Source of the DNA: CAVXAE01 sp044225565
Lineage (GTDB): Bacteria > Pseudomonadota > Gammaproteobacteria > Steroidobacterales > Steroidobacteraceae
DNA: 22,697 nucleotides
Direction: 5' to 3'
NCBI GenBank assembly: GCA_044225565.1
Contig: JBGAIL010000066.1
Location: 1 to 22,697 of the forward strand
Shown: piece by piece, positions 6,178 to 13,454 of the stretch
Position numbering within the stretch: the stretch's first letter is position 1
Layout of the letters: each line of letters opens with the position of its first letter
The notes under the pieces: model-generated
Seen by the model: the letters and a program-made list of their open reading frames with translations, nothing else
Told to the model about the DNA's origin: nothing
Database searches by the model: none
Translations under genes and position numbers: made by a program

Positions 6178-8304
6178 TCAGAACTTGTAGGCCACCGTGG
6201 CCTGCACGGTGCGCTTCAGGCCATTCGCGCAGAATCCGAAGCTATAGCAGGTCGGGTAGTACTGCTTGTCGAGCAGGTTCAGCGCATTGAGCTGGAACTG
6301 CCAGTCGGTGTAGTCGAACGATGCCATCGCATCCACGAGCGTATAGCTGGGAGTCACGACATAGGCGACGAAAGGATCGTTGGGAGTCCCGGCGGTCTGG
6401 CGGCCCGTGTAGCGCACGCCGGCGCCGAAGCGGAACGCCCTGTCGTCACCGAAGGCCATGGTCTTGGTGGCGAAGAGATTGGCGAGCTCCTTCGGGAAGT
6501 TGTCACGTTGAGGGCCGTAACTGCCGTCTTCGAGCGACTGTTTGGTCGTCGCGTGGGAATAGCTCGCCGTGATCGTCAGGTCCTTCGCGACGTTGTGATC
6601 CGCCTGGAACTCGAAGCCCTTGGACTTGGTGCTGCCCGACTGGATCGAGTTCAGGGGATTGCCCGGTTCCGGACGCAGCGCGTTGTCTTCCTTGATCTGG
6701 TAGTAGGACACGCGCAGCAGCGTGCCCCTGAGCGGCTGCCACTTCACGCCGATCTCCTTCTGTTTGCCCGAGAGCGGCGAGTAGGTGCTGCCGAACTGGT
6801 TCAGGCCGGCAATGGGCAGGAAGGATTCGGAGTAGCTGATGAAAGGAGAAATCTGCTCCGTGACGTTGACGGTGAGCCCCGCGCGCTTGGTGGTCTTGTT
6901 GGTGGTCTCGTCCGCCACGCCGGTGTCCTGCTTCGTGTAGTGGTCGCGGCGCGCGCCGAGCACGAGCGACGCCCACTTGCCGAAGTCGATCTGGTCCTGC
7001 AGGTAGTACCCGGTCTGCTTGAGGATCTGCTTGGTGGGATCGGCGTAGTCGAGCGGCGGGGCCGTTCCATACACCGGATTGTAGAGGTCGATCGGCGTGG
7101 AAAGGCCGAAGGCCTGCCGGCCGAACTGGCGGAAGTAGGAGTAGTCCACGCCCACCAGCACCTTGTTGCGGAACGCGTCGGATCCGAAATTGAAACCGAT
7201 GTTGTTGTCCGTATTGAAGGTCTTGTAGCTCACGTCGAACGCGAAGAAGTTGCGCGGCACCATCGTCTCGTCGTCTTCGATCGTGCCGTTGCCGTTCTCG
7301 TCGATGAACGGATTGAACGGGTTGATGAACGCGTTGACGTAGATCTCACGCTGGTCGGTGGTGGCTTTGGACGCCCGCGTCGCGCTGTGGAAGCTGATCA
7401 TGTCCGAGAAGTCGTGGTCGACCAGCAGCGTGAGCGATTTGTTGTCCTTGTGGCCCTTGTCGTTGAATCCCGGCTCGCCGAGATAGACGGTGTCGGAGAG
7501 CCTGCGGCCGGGCGGTGCGAAGATCGATGCGGCGAGCGGCACCACGTTGTAGTTCGGACCGTTCTTGTCCTTCTGATAGAGCGCGATCGCGGTGACCTCG
7601 GTGTTGTCGCCGGGTCTCCAGGTGAGGGCCGGCTGCAGGAGCAGGCGATCGTTGGGAATGTAGTCGATCTGCGAATTGGAATCGCGGGCGAGACCGACGA
7701 CGCGGAAGGCGAGCGAGTCGCTGATCGGGCCGGTGTAGTCGATCACGGCCTCCTTGCGCTCGAAAGTGCCGTAGCTCAGGCTGGCCGTGCCCGCCGACTC
7801 GAACTTCGGCCGCTTGCTCTGCATGTTGGTGAGGCCGCTCGCGCTGCCCGAGCCGTAGAGCACGGATGCCGGGCCCACCAGCACTTCGATGCGCTCGAGC
7901 GCGTTGACGTCCGCGCGTGGCAGGTAGACGAAGCCGTAGTTCCGTTTCAGGCCGTCCACGTACAGCACCGATTCGAACCCGCGGATGTTGTTGAAGTCGC
8001 CGCGGGAGTCGTCGCCGGCGTTCGAGACGCCCGCGGTGTAGTTCAGGGCTTCGACGATCGTTCGGGCGCCGATGTCTTCGATCTTCTGCGCCGTGATGAT
8101 TTCGATCGACTGGGGAATGTTGAGGATGGGCGTGTCGGTCTTGGTGGCCGTGGTCGCACGGGCCGTGACGACGACGTCGTCCAGCTCTTCGGACGTGGCT
8201 GCCGATTGCGCCTGGGCCAGCGCCGACGACGCCGAGAACGTCATGGCGAGGAGGGAGCCTCCGAGGACGAGGCGCAAGGCGTTGTGTTCTCGACTGGTCT
8301 TCAT
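6178..8304 (-). CDS. TonB-dependent siderophore-type outer-membrane receptor
   Basis: The mature protein is a 22-stranded outer-membrane barrel with an N-terminal plug that takes up iron-siderophore or similar complexes using TonB energy. The ATG at 8304 gives 708 residues and a Sec signal peptide (MKTSREH, hydrophobic stretch, cleavage near ALAQ at about 30). A TonB-box-like DDVVVTAR follows at about 42-49. The plug shows PQSIEIITAQKI, IRGF, and RIEVLVGPASVLYGSGSASG. The protein ends in Phe (VAYKF), the usual BAM-recognition residue. The plug wording resembles ferrichrome-type (FhuA-like) receptors, but the ligand is unknown. Odd feature: residues 335-346 match a complete EF-hand calcium loop (see findings). 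I saw no Fur box upstream, and no periplasmic binding protein or ABC genes nearby. Confidence 0.93.
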   Translation of the reverse strand: MKTSREHNALRLVLGGSLLAMTFSASSALAQAQSAATSEELDDVVVTARATTATKTDTPILNIPQSIEIITAQKIEDIGARTIVEALNYTAGVSNAGDDSRGDFNNIRGFESVLYVDGLKRNYGFVYLPRADVNALERIEVLVGPASVLYGSGSASGLTNMQSKRPKFESAGTASLSYGTFERKEAVIDYTGPISDSLAFRVVGLARDSNSQIDYIPNDRLLLQPALTWRPGDNTEVTAIALYQKDKNGPNYNVVPLAASIFAPPGRRLSDTVYLGEPGFNDKGHKDNKSLTLLVDHDFSDMISFHSATRASKATTDQREIYVNAFINPFNPFIDENGNGTIEDDETMVPRNFFAFDVSYKTFNTDNNIGFNFGSDAFRNKVLVGVDYSYFRQFGRQAFGLSTPIDLYNPVYGTAPPLDYADPTKQILKQTGYYLQDQIDFGKWASLVLGARRDHYTKQDTGVADETTNKTTKRAGLTVNVTEQISPFISYSESFLPIAGLNQFGSTYSPLSGKQKEIGVKWQPLRGTLLRVSYYQIKEDNALRPEPGNPLNSIQSGSTKSKGFEFQADHNVAKDLTITASYSHATTKQSLEDGSYGPQRDNFPKELANLFATKTMAFGDDRAFRFGAGVRYTGRQTAGTPNDPFVAYVVTPSYTLVDAMASFDYTDWQFQLNALNLLDKQYYPTCYSFGFCANGLKRTVQATVAYKF

Positions 8305-8380
8305 GCTCGATAACCCCTGTATTTCAAGTCCGGCGGGCCGGTATCTGTTTGTCCGGTACGGTGGCGTGGGAGGACGTGTG

Positions 8381-8409
8381 CTCCAGGCTGGAGTGAAGCC
8401 TATCCAGCC
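8381..8409 (-). promoter_or_regulatory. Overlapping inverted repeats in the receptor leader
   Basis: GGCTGGA (8386-8392) pairs perfectly with TCCAGCC (8403-8409), while CTCCA (8381-8385) pairs with TGGAG (8389-8393). Both stems use the same central bases and cannot form together. They lie about 77-105 bases upstream of the receptor ATG, within its leader if transcription starts further upstream. Confidence 0.3.
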
Positions 8410-8430
8410 CGCCACTGCCACGGTGCCGGT

Positions 8431-8538
8431 GGGTAATGACGGCGTTGATGTGGGTAGTGCGTCTACGCGACAGGGGCGGTGCCGATGCAGCGGCGCCACC
8501 CGGAAGTGACGCTACCCGTCCACGCGCGAGCGCTACCC
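8431..8538. repeat. Symmetric four-copy GGGTARYG motif array
   Basis: Copies are GGGTAATG (8431-8438) and GGGTAGTG (8452-8459) on the plus strand, and two identical CGCTACCC (8510-8517, 8531-8538), which read GGGTAGCG on the minus strand. Start-to-start spacing is 21 bases in each pair, two helical turns. Both mirror pairs share the same centre, 8484.5, and the array lies 126 bases from the receptor start codon and 124 from the VOC start codon. Between the inner copies, GGGCGGTGCC (8474-8483) and GGCGCCACCC (8492-8501) form an imperfect stem. The layout suggests cooperative operator sites; the binding protein is unknown. Confidence 0.55.
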
Positions 8539-8662
8539 GCTGGCACGCCGATGTGCCGGACGTTCGTCGCTAGACTGGCGCAACGGTGCAGTCGTCGTTC
8601 GCTGAGCCGGGGCCGATGTCGGAACGGGCCCGATTCGTGCGTCCTTGGGGAAAGGAGGCCCC

Positions 8663-9157
8663 ATGAGCAAATCCCCGATCCAGAAGATCGTGCCCCACCT
8701 GTGGTACGCGAAGGAGGCCGCGGCTGCCGCGCGCTTCTATGCCGGCGTATTCCCCGATTCCCGCGTCGACCGGGTCACCGCGCTGCCTGCCGAGTCGCCC
8801 AGCGGCCCGGCAGGCTCGGTGGACGTCGTCGAGTTCACGCTGTGCGGCCAGGCTTTCATGGCGATCAGCGCAGGTCCGCACGACGCCTTCAACGACGCCG
8901 TTTCTTTCCTGGTGCAATGCGACTCTCAGGCCGAGATCGACCGCTACTGGGATGCGCTGCTCGCGGGCGGCGGCAAGCCGCAGGCCTGCGGCTGGCTCAT
9001 CGACAAGTACGGCGTGCGCTGGCAGATTTCGGCCGCCGCGCTCGGCGAGATGATGACCAGTCCCGACAAGGCCGCCGCCCGGCGCGTGGCGCAAGAGATG
9101 CTGCGCCAGGTGAAGATCGACATTTCCCGTTTGCAAGCCGCGTTCCGCGGAAACTGA
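8663..9157 (+). CDS. VOC family protein (PhnB / 3-demethylubiquinone-9 methyltransferase-like fold)
   Basis: A 164-residue protein starting at ATG 8663 behind an excellent AAAGGAGG Shine-Dalgarno; the frame is also open a little upstream but that start is unneeded. The sequence IVPHLWYAKEAAAAARFYAGVFPDS, split here as IVPHLWY and AARFYAGVFPDS, matches the start of PhnB-like vicinal-oxygen-chelate domains. It continues with DVVEFTLCGQAFMAISAGP, FNDAVSFLVQC, and YGVRWQIS at the end of the domain. These proteins are commonly annotated as 3-demethylubiquinone-9 3-methyltransferase-like, but the true activity is rarely known and there is no methyltransferase motif. It is 9 bases before the SRPBCC gene, a pairing often seen in proteobacteria. 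Confidence 0.9.
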   Translation: MSKSPIQKIVPHLWYAKEAAAAARFYAGVFPDSRVDRVTALPAESPSGPAGSVDVVEFTLCGQAFMAISAGPHDAFNDAVSFLVQCDSQAEIDRYWDALLAGGGKPQACGWLIDKYGVRWQISAAALGEMMTSPDKAAARRVAQEMLRQVKIDISRLQAAFRGN

Positions 9158-9166
9158 GGAGCTGCC

Positions 9167-9616
9167 ATGCCCAATACCGTACGACTCCACCGTGTGCTGC
9201 GCGCCAGACCCGAGAAGGTGTACCGCGCGTTCCTCGAAGCCGATGCCATCGCGCGCTGGCTGCCTCCCAACGGCTTCACCTGCAAGGTGGACCATCTGGA
9301 TGCGAAGGTCGGCGGCACGTTCCGCATGGCCTTCCGCAACTTCACCACGGGCAACGGCCATTCGTTCGGCGGCAAGTACCTCGAGCTCGTGCCGGGTGAG
9401 CGTCTCCGCTACACGGACACGTTCGACGACCCGAACCTGCCCGGAGTGATGATGCAGACCATCACGCTGAAGGCCGTGAGCTGCGGGACGGACATCAGCA
9501 TCGTGCAGGAAGGCATCCCCGACATGATCCCGGTGGAGATGTGTTACCTCGGCTGGCAGGAGTCGCTGGAGCATCTGGCGCGGCTGGTGGAGCCGGAGAT
9601 TCCCGACGGGGCCTGA
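9167..9616 (+). CDS. SRPBCC / AHSA1-like (START-fold) protein
   Basis: The product is 149 residues. VRLHRVLRARPEKVYRAF, DAIARWLPPNGFTCKV, VGGTFRMAF, GKYLELVPGERLRYTDTF and the C-terminal CYLGWQESLEHLARLVEP are the ordered landmarks of AHSA1-type SRPBCC domains, a helix-grip fold with a hydrophobic ligand cavity. The protein is soluble and cytosolic. No ligand or enzyme function can be assigned. GAGGAG at 9156-9161 gives a good Shine-Dalgarno, overlapping the VOC stop, so the two genes are cotranscribed and probably coupled. Confidence 0.92.
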   Translation: MPNTVRLHRVLRARPEKVYRAFLEADAIARWLPPNGFTCKVDHLDAKVGGTFRMAFRNFTTGNGHSFGGKYLELVPGERLRYTDTFDDPNLPGVMMQTITLKAVSCGTDISIVQEGIPDMIPVEMCYLGWQESLEHLARLVEPEIPDGA

Positions 9617-9625
9617 AGCTGGTGC

Positions 9626-9643
9626 GCCGCCGCCCGCGGCGGC
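9626..9643 (+). terminator. GC-rich hairpin after the VOC-SRPBCC pair
   Basis: GCCGCC (9626-9631) and GGCGGC (9638-9643) form a 6-base stem with a 6-base loop, 9 bases after the SRPBCC stop. It lacks a following T-tract, so its termination role is uncertain. Confidence 0.35.
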
Positions 9644-9747
9644 CCATCCATACCCCGTTATGTCTGCGCTACTTGGCACCGTGGGTCCAAGCGCGCACAC
9701 TCCCGCGAAACATGCGCCGGCGTCACGGTAGGCGCGCATAACGAAAG

Positions 9748-9763
9748 GCCGCCGCACGGCGGC
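9748..9763 (+). promoter_or_regulatory. Hairpin just upstream of the protease ribosome-binding site
   Basis: GCCGCC (9748-9753) pairs with GGCGGC (9758-9763) around a GCAC loop, ending two bases before the GGGGG Shine-Dalgarno (9766-9770) of the protease gene. Its arms are the same hexamers as the hairpin at 9626-9643, so the two could also pair with each other. It may affect translation initiation, but no function is shown. Confidence 0.3.
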
Positions 9764-9775
9764 ACGGGGGCATCG

Positions 9776-12700
9776 ATGGTGAGGCTGGCCGTCGCGGCGC
9801 GGCGCTGGATTGCGCTCTCGGTGCTCCTTTTCGCGAGCTCCGGTTTGGCAGCGACACCGCTGGATCGGGTGAGGGTCGACCTCGAGGCCCTCATTCGCGC
9901 GGGTGCGTCGTCGCCGTCGCAATTCGCCGTTCCAGTCCCGCATCCGGTGTCCACCGCGAACGCGGGCACCTGGACTCAGGCGAACGGGCGAGCGACGTGG
10001 CATTACACCGTCCAGGTCCCTACTGCCGTCTCGCTTTCGTTCCATGCCACGCGCGCGCGCCTGCCCGATGACGCCACCCTGATCGTGCGGGGCAAGTCGA
10101 CGACCGCGATCTACCGCAGCGGCAGCGTGCACAAAGGCGAGCTGTGGAGCCGCATTTCCACGGGCGACGTACTCGATTTCACACTGGACGTGCCGCTCGC
10201 GCAGCGCTCCGGGGTCGTGCTGGAGATCGCGAGCTTCCAGGCCGGCTATCGCGGGCTGGGGCGCGCCATCAAGGACCATCCGTACTTCCGCCGCATGAAG
10301 GCGAGCGCGCTCGCGGTGAGCAGCAACGATTCCTGCGCGCAGAACTATCGATGCAACGTCACCAGCGCCAACACTCCCGCGGGCCAGGCGACGGTCGGGG
10401 TGCTGGTCGGCAACCTGTACCAGTGCACGGGCACGCTGCTCAATGACGTGCCCGGGGACAGCATCCCCTACGTTCTGACCGCGCGGCATTGTCAGACGGG
10501 CTCGCTGGGAGGCGGCAATCCCGGAGCAGCCGGCACCGTCGCGATCTACTGGAACGCGATCAGCGCCTGTGGTCAGCCGCTCGGCACGCTCTACGATCCG
10601 GGCATCCAGGTGCAGGTGGGGGCGACGACGATCGTCGAGCAGCAGGATGCCTGGCTGATCCGGCTCGATGCCAATCCGGTCGTGACCGACGCGCAGTTCG
10701 CGGGATTCGACGCGAGCGGCGCAGCCGTGACGGGCGGCTACACCATCCATCATGCGCTGGGATTCGACAAACAGTTCACCCGCTGGCACGGTCGCGCCGC
10801 GATCGTGCGGCGGAGCAACGTGCTCGGCGTCACCTATGTCTCGGACTTTCTCGAGACGATCAACGAGTTCGGCAACATCGGTCCGGGCGCCTCGGGTAGC
10901 GGGCTGTTCGATCAAAATCATCACTTCGTGGGAGTTCTGTCCCTGGGCCGTGTCACCGACGACGATTCGGAGTACGGCGCGTGTCCCTCCAGCAATCCAC
11001 CCGCGCCCAACGGTTCCAACGGCGCGGCGGATTTCACTTCCTTGCCGGCCATCTGGGATTCGACCGCCGATACCACGAGCACGACGGGCCCGCTCACGCT
11101 CAAGAGCGTGCTCGATCCGCAAGACACGGGAACGCTCGTGGTGCCCAGCGCACGCGCGGCCACCGTCACATTCACAGCATCTCGTGAGAATCCCGAGGTC
11201 GGGCAGTCCGTGGAGCTCTCGTGGAACGTGCCCGAGGCCACGCAGTGCACGGCGAGTGGCGGCACGGCCGGCGACGGCTGGTCCGGCGTGCTCGGGGCAT
11301 CGGGGACTCGCCCGGTCTCCGAGGTGCAGGCCGGCATCCTCGGCTACAAGCTGACCTGCGCTCTGCCCGGTGGACGCTCCATCAGCGCTTCGGTGTTCGT
11401 GACGTGGGGCGAGCTCACTCCGCACGTGGATTTCTCCGCGCCGACCGAGGTATGGACCACCACGCCTGCGCGGCTCACGTGGAGCTCGAACGCATCGCCT
11501 TGCTCGATCACGGGCGGAAGCCTGTTGCTCACGGACCTGCCGGCTTCGGGAAGCGTCACGACGACGCAGGATACGCCGGGTGACGTCCTCTATCTCATCT
11601 CCTGCGGCGCGCGTGCGAATCCAGCCACTGCGGGAGTCGTCGTCTACTACGTGACGCCGAGCGTCATCTTCCAGGCGAATGGCACGGATCGGCGGCTCGG
11701 GGAGCATTTCTTCCTGGAGTGGTCGACGAATGCCAGCGCGTGCGTCCACACCGGTGGGGCGCCGAACGACGGCTGGGCGACGTTCGACTTCAGCGGCCTC
11801 ACCCGCTGGACGTTCGCACCGGACGTTTCGACGCTCGGCACGTATACCTACACGCTCACCTGTTCTTCCGGCGCGCTCTCGATCAGCAAGAGCGTCGAAG
11901 TGACTCTCGAGGACGATCCGCCCTACGTGGAGGCGAGCATCGACAAGGTCACCGTGCAGTACGCGCTCGATCCGCCGAACCTCTTCACGATGAGCTGGAA
12001 ATCGAACCTCTCGCAGTGCGACCCGGCTTCGGTGCCGGACATCGGGCAGATCCACACCAGGCACTATCCTGAGGACACGGGCTCCGTGGAGCCCTGGCAA
12101 CCCGGCACGTACGACGTCACGTTGACCTGCTTCGACGTGAACGGCATCGCAGCCGCTCGATCCGCGCCGTTGCGGCTGACGGTGACGCCACCGCCGCCAC
12201 CCGTGGTCGCCATTTCCATCACTCCGGACCACGTCGAGACGGGACAGGTCTTCACGGTCGCCTGGTCTTCGACCGATGCGAGGCAATGCTCGGGCACCGG
12301 CGGCACTCCGGACGGCATCTGGGACCCGGTGATCCCGATCGGCAGCCAGGGCTGGCTGTCTTCGACGCCGGGAGAGTTCAGGTTCGCGATCTCGTGCCAC
12401 AGCATCGCGGACGGCGTGCCGGATGGCGAGGCCGAAGCGGTGGTGACCGTGGTCAGTCCGACGCCACCCACCGCGACGCTCGAGTCGAGCGCGAGCACGA
12501 TCGAGCAGGGCAAATCGTTCACGCTGACCTGGTCTTCGACGCACGCCAGCGAATGCGCTGCGAGCGGTGGCGGCGCGAGCGGCTCGATCTGGACGGGATC
12601 GCTCGCCACGTCGGGCTCCGTGACGGAAGCAGCAGACCGGATCGGCGCATTCACCTATACCATGACGTGCGGCAACGGCGTGCAGACGACGCAGGCCCAG

Positions 12701-12820
12701 ACTCATGTAACGGTGTCGGCGCCGGCCAAGAAGGGCGGCGGCGGTAACACCGATCTCGCGTCGATGGTTCTGCTGCTCGCCGCGCTCGCCATCCGGAAGA
12801 GGATTCGTGATGTCCATTGA
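9776..12820 (+). CDS. Secreted lysyl-endopeptidase-like serine protease with six Ig-like repeats and GlyGly-CTERM-like tail
   Basis: A 1014-residue preproprotease. Signal peptide about 1-26 (basic start, hydrophobic core, GLAAT); propeptide to about 180. Residues 182-405 resemble chymotrypsin-fold lysyl endopeptidase (Achromobacter protease I). His238 (TARHC), Asp291 (QQDAW) and Ser373 (GASGSG) form the triad. Six Cys sit where that enzyme has its three disulfides (187, 193, 217, 239, 265, 403); spacing C187-C193 (6), C217-C239 (22) and C187-H238 (51) equals C6-C12, C36-C58 and C6-H57 there. P1 preference is not assigned. About 463-981 are six Ig-like repeats. The C-terminus is KKGGGG, a hydrophobic helix and IRKRIRD, as in GlyGly-CTERM/rhombosortase substrates; no rhombosortase is in the window. 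The ATG follows GGGGG at 9766-9770. It overlaps the next gene. Confidence 0.92.
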   Translation: MVRLAVAARRWIALSVLLFASSGLAATPLDRVRVDLEALIRAGASSPSQFAVPVPHPVSTANAGTWTQANGRATWHYTVQVPTAVSLSFHATRARLPDDATLIVRGKSTTAIYRSGSVHKGELWSRISTGDVLDFTLDVPLAQRSGVVLEIASFQAGYRGLGRAIKDHPYFRRMKASALAVSSNDSCAQNYRCNVTSANTPAGQATVGVLVGNLYQCTGTLLNDVPGDSIPYVLTARHCQTGSLGGGNPGAAGTVAIYWNAISACGQPLGTLYDPGIQVQVGATTIVEQQDAWLIRLDANPVVTDAQFAGFDASGAAVTGGYTIHHALGFDKQFTRWHGRAAIVRRSNVLGVTYVSDFLETINEFGNIGPGASGSGLFDQNHHFVGVLSLGRVTDDDSEYGACPSSNPPAPNGSNGAADFTSLPAIWDSTADTTSTTGPLTLKSVLDPQDTGTLVVPSARAATVTFTASRENPEVGQSVELSWNVPEATQCTASGGTAGDGWSGVLGASGTRPVSEVQAGILGYKLTCALPGGRSISASVFVTWGELTPHVDFSAPTEVWTTTPARLTWSSNASPCSITGGSLLLTDLPASGSVTTTQDTPGDVLYLISCGARANPATAGVVVYYVTPSVIFQANGTDRRLGEHFFLEWSTNASACVHTGGAPNDGWATFDFSGLTRWTFAPDVSTLGTYTYTLTCSSGALSISKSVEVTLEDDPPYVEASIDKVTVQYALDPPNLFTMSWKSNLSQCDPASVPDIGQIHTRHYPEDTGSVEPWQPGTYDVTLTCFDVNGIAAARSAPLRLTVTPPPPPVVAISITPDHVETGQVFTVAWSSTDARQCSGTGGTPDGIWDPVIPIGSQGWLSSTPGEFRFAISCHSIADGVPDGEAEAVVTVVSPTPPTATLESSASTIEQGKSFTLTWSSTHASECAASGGGASGSIWTGSLATSGSVTEAADRIGAFTYTMTCGNGVQTTQAQTHVTVSAPAKKGGGGNTDLASMVLLLAALAIRKRIRDVH
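11162..12718 (+). repeat. Six tandem Ig-like domains encoded within the protease gene
   Basis: Residues 463-981 contain six units of about 80-88 residues. Each has a Trp-centred strand, (L/F)(T/E/S)W(S/N/K), followed 6-8 residues later by a Cys, usually a GG turn, and a closing strand ending in LTC, ISC or MTC. The paired cysteines probably form one disulfide per domain. Units 1, 3, 5 and 6 are most alike; units 2 and 4 are more diverged. Such repeats commonly act as spacers or substrate-binding modules in secreted enzymes. Confidence 0.8.
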
Positions 12821-13364
12821 AGCCAATCCCTACGCGCCGCCCAAGGCGTTCGTGCACGACGTGGTGCGGGAAAACGGCGAGGCGGACGCCATCCGGCACG
12901 AGCACATCAAGCACGAGGCTTCGGTGCGGTCGATCGGCACCCTGTACTACCTCGGCGGGGGGCTTGTCGCGCTGATGGGGCTGGTGTTGCTCGCCGGAAC
13001 GGTTCGCGCAGGACGATTCAACGCGATGATCGTGCTGCTCGTGGTGCTCTATCTCGGGCTGGGCGTGCTCGCCATCGTGGCGGGACGTGGTATCCGGGCG
13101 CTGCAGCCGTGGGCGCGCATGACCGGCATCGTGCTCGCAGCCATTGGCTTGCTGGGATTCCCGGTGGGAACCCTGATCAACGCGTATGTGCTCTGGCTGC
13201 TGCTTTCGCAGAAGGGCAAGCGGATCTTCCAGGAAGACTACCAGGCGATCGTCGCAGCGACGCCGCACATCAAATACCGCACGTCGAAGCTCGTGTGGAT
13301 ACTGCTAGGTGTGATCGTTCTCGTGATCGTCGCCGCGATCACGATTCCGATGCTGACACGGTAG
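12810..13364 (+). CDS. Small multi-pass inner-membrane protein of unknown function
   Basis: 184 residues from ATG 12810 (a GTG directly before it is in frame). A soluble N-terminus begins with SIEANPYAPPKA, a start shared by several poorly characterised membrane protein families. About four or five hydrophobic segments follow, near residues 45-65, 72-93, 104-132 (one long or two short) and 161-182. A conserved-looking loop, TPHIKYRT, lies before the last helix. The gene overlaps the 3' end of the protease gene by 11 bases, so translation is probably coupled. It could help secretion, anchoring or processing of the protease, but it is not a rhomboid (no GxSx motif or matching layout). I do not recognise a named function. 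Confidence 0.83.
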   Translation: MSIEANPYAPPKAFVHDVVRENGEADAIRHEHIKHEASVRSIGTLYYLGGGLVALMGLVLLAGTVRAGRFNAMIVLLVVLYLGLGVLAIVAGRGIRALQPWARMTGIVLAAIGLLGFPVGTLINAYVLWLLLSQKGKRIFQEDYQAIVAATPHIKYRTSKLVWILLGVIVLVIVAAITIPMLTR

Positions 13365-13370
13365 GGCACG

Positions 13371-13394
13371 GCATGCGTCGCGGACGACGCATGC
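13371..13394. terminator. Strong 10-base-stem hairpin between convergent genes
   Basis: GCATGCGTCG (13371-13380) and CGACGCATGC (13385-13394) form a perfect 10-base stem with a CGGA tetraloop. It lies 7 bases past the stop of the membrane-protein gene and within 60 bases of the thioesterase stop on the other strand, the expected place for a bidirectional terminator. No U-tract follows on either strand. Confidence 0.6.
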
Positions 13395-13454
13395 GCGGGA
13401 AGAAGCAACGTGCGGCGGACCATGTGGACTACGCCGCGGGCTCACGCTGCCGTC

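Larger units (their letters stand above)
8305..8662. promoter_or_regulatory. 358-base divergent intergenic region, TonB receptor / VOC operon
   Basis: This is the only gap longer than 300 bases. It must hold promoters for the TonB receptor (minus) and the VOC-SRPBCC pair (plus). It contains the four-copy GGGTARYG array (8431-8538), an imperfect central hairpin (8474-8501) and overlapping inverted repeats in the receptor leader (8381-8409). The AAAGGAGG Shine-Dalgarno of the VOC gene is at 8651-8658. I could not identify convincing -10/-35 pairs, a Fur box or a recognisable riboswitch. Confidence 0.7.

Noticed and set aside
5101..8313. A 1070-codon plus-strand open frame
   Set aside because: It is antisense to the SDR and TonB receptor genes; its product is rich in Arg, Val and Glu, as expected of a codon shadow, and shows no domain.
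8338..8358. Direct repeat CCGGTA at 8338 and 8353
   Set aside because: Six-base copies are too short to stand out in GC-rich sequence, and no further copies share the spacing.
8305..8430. Cobalamin riboswitch upstream of the TonB receptor
   Set aside because: TonB receptors often have one, but I could not find the B12 box or the conserved core; the GGCAGTGGC stretch alone is not enough.
8305..8662. Fur box for the receptor
   Set aside because: No stretch resembling GATAATGATAATCATTATC or its half-sites was found; the region is too GC-rich.
8570..12826. A 1418-codon minus-strand open frame
   Set aside because: It is antisense to the VOC, SRPBCC and protease genes, all with clear motifs and ribosome-binding sites. 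No domain could be read in it.
12810..13364. Rhombosortase serving the GlyGly-CTERM-like tail
   Set aside because: The protein has several membrane segments but no rhomboid catalytic GxSx or membrane histidine motif, so it is listed as unknown.
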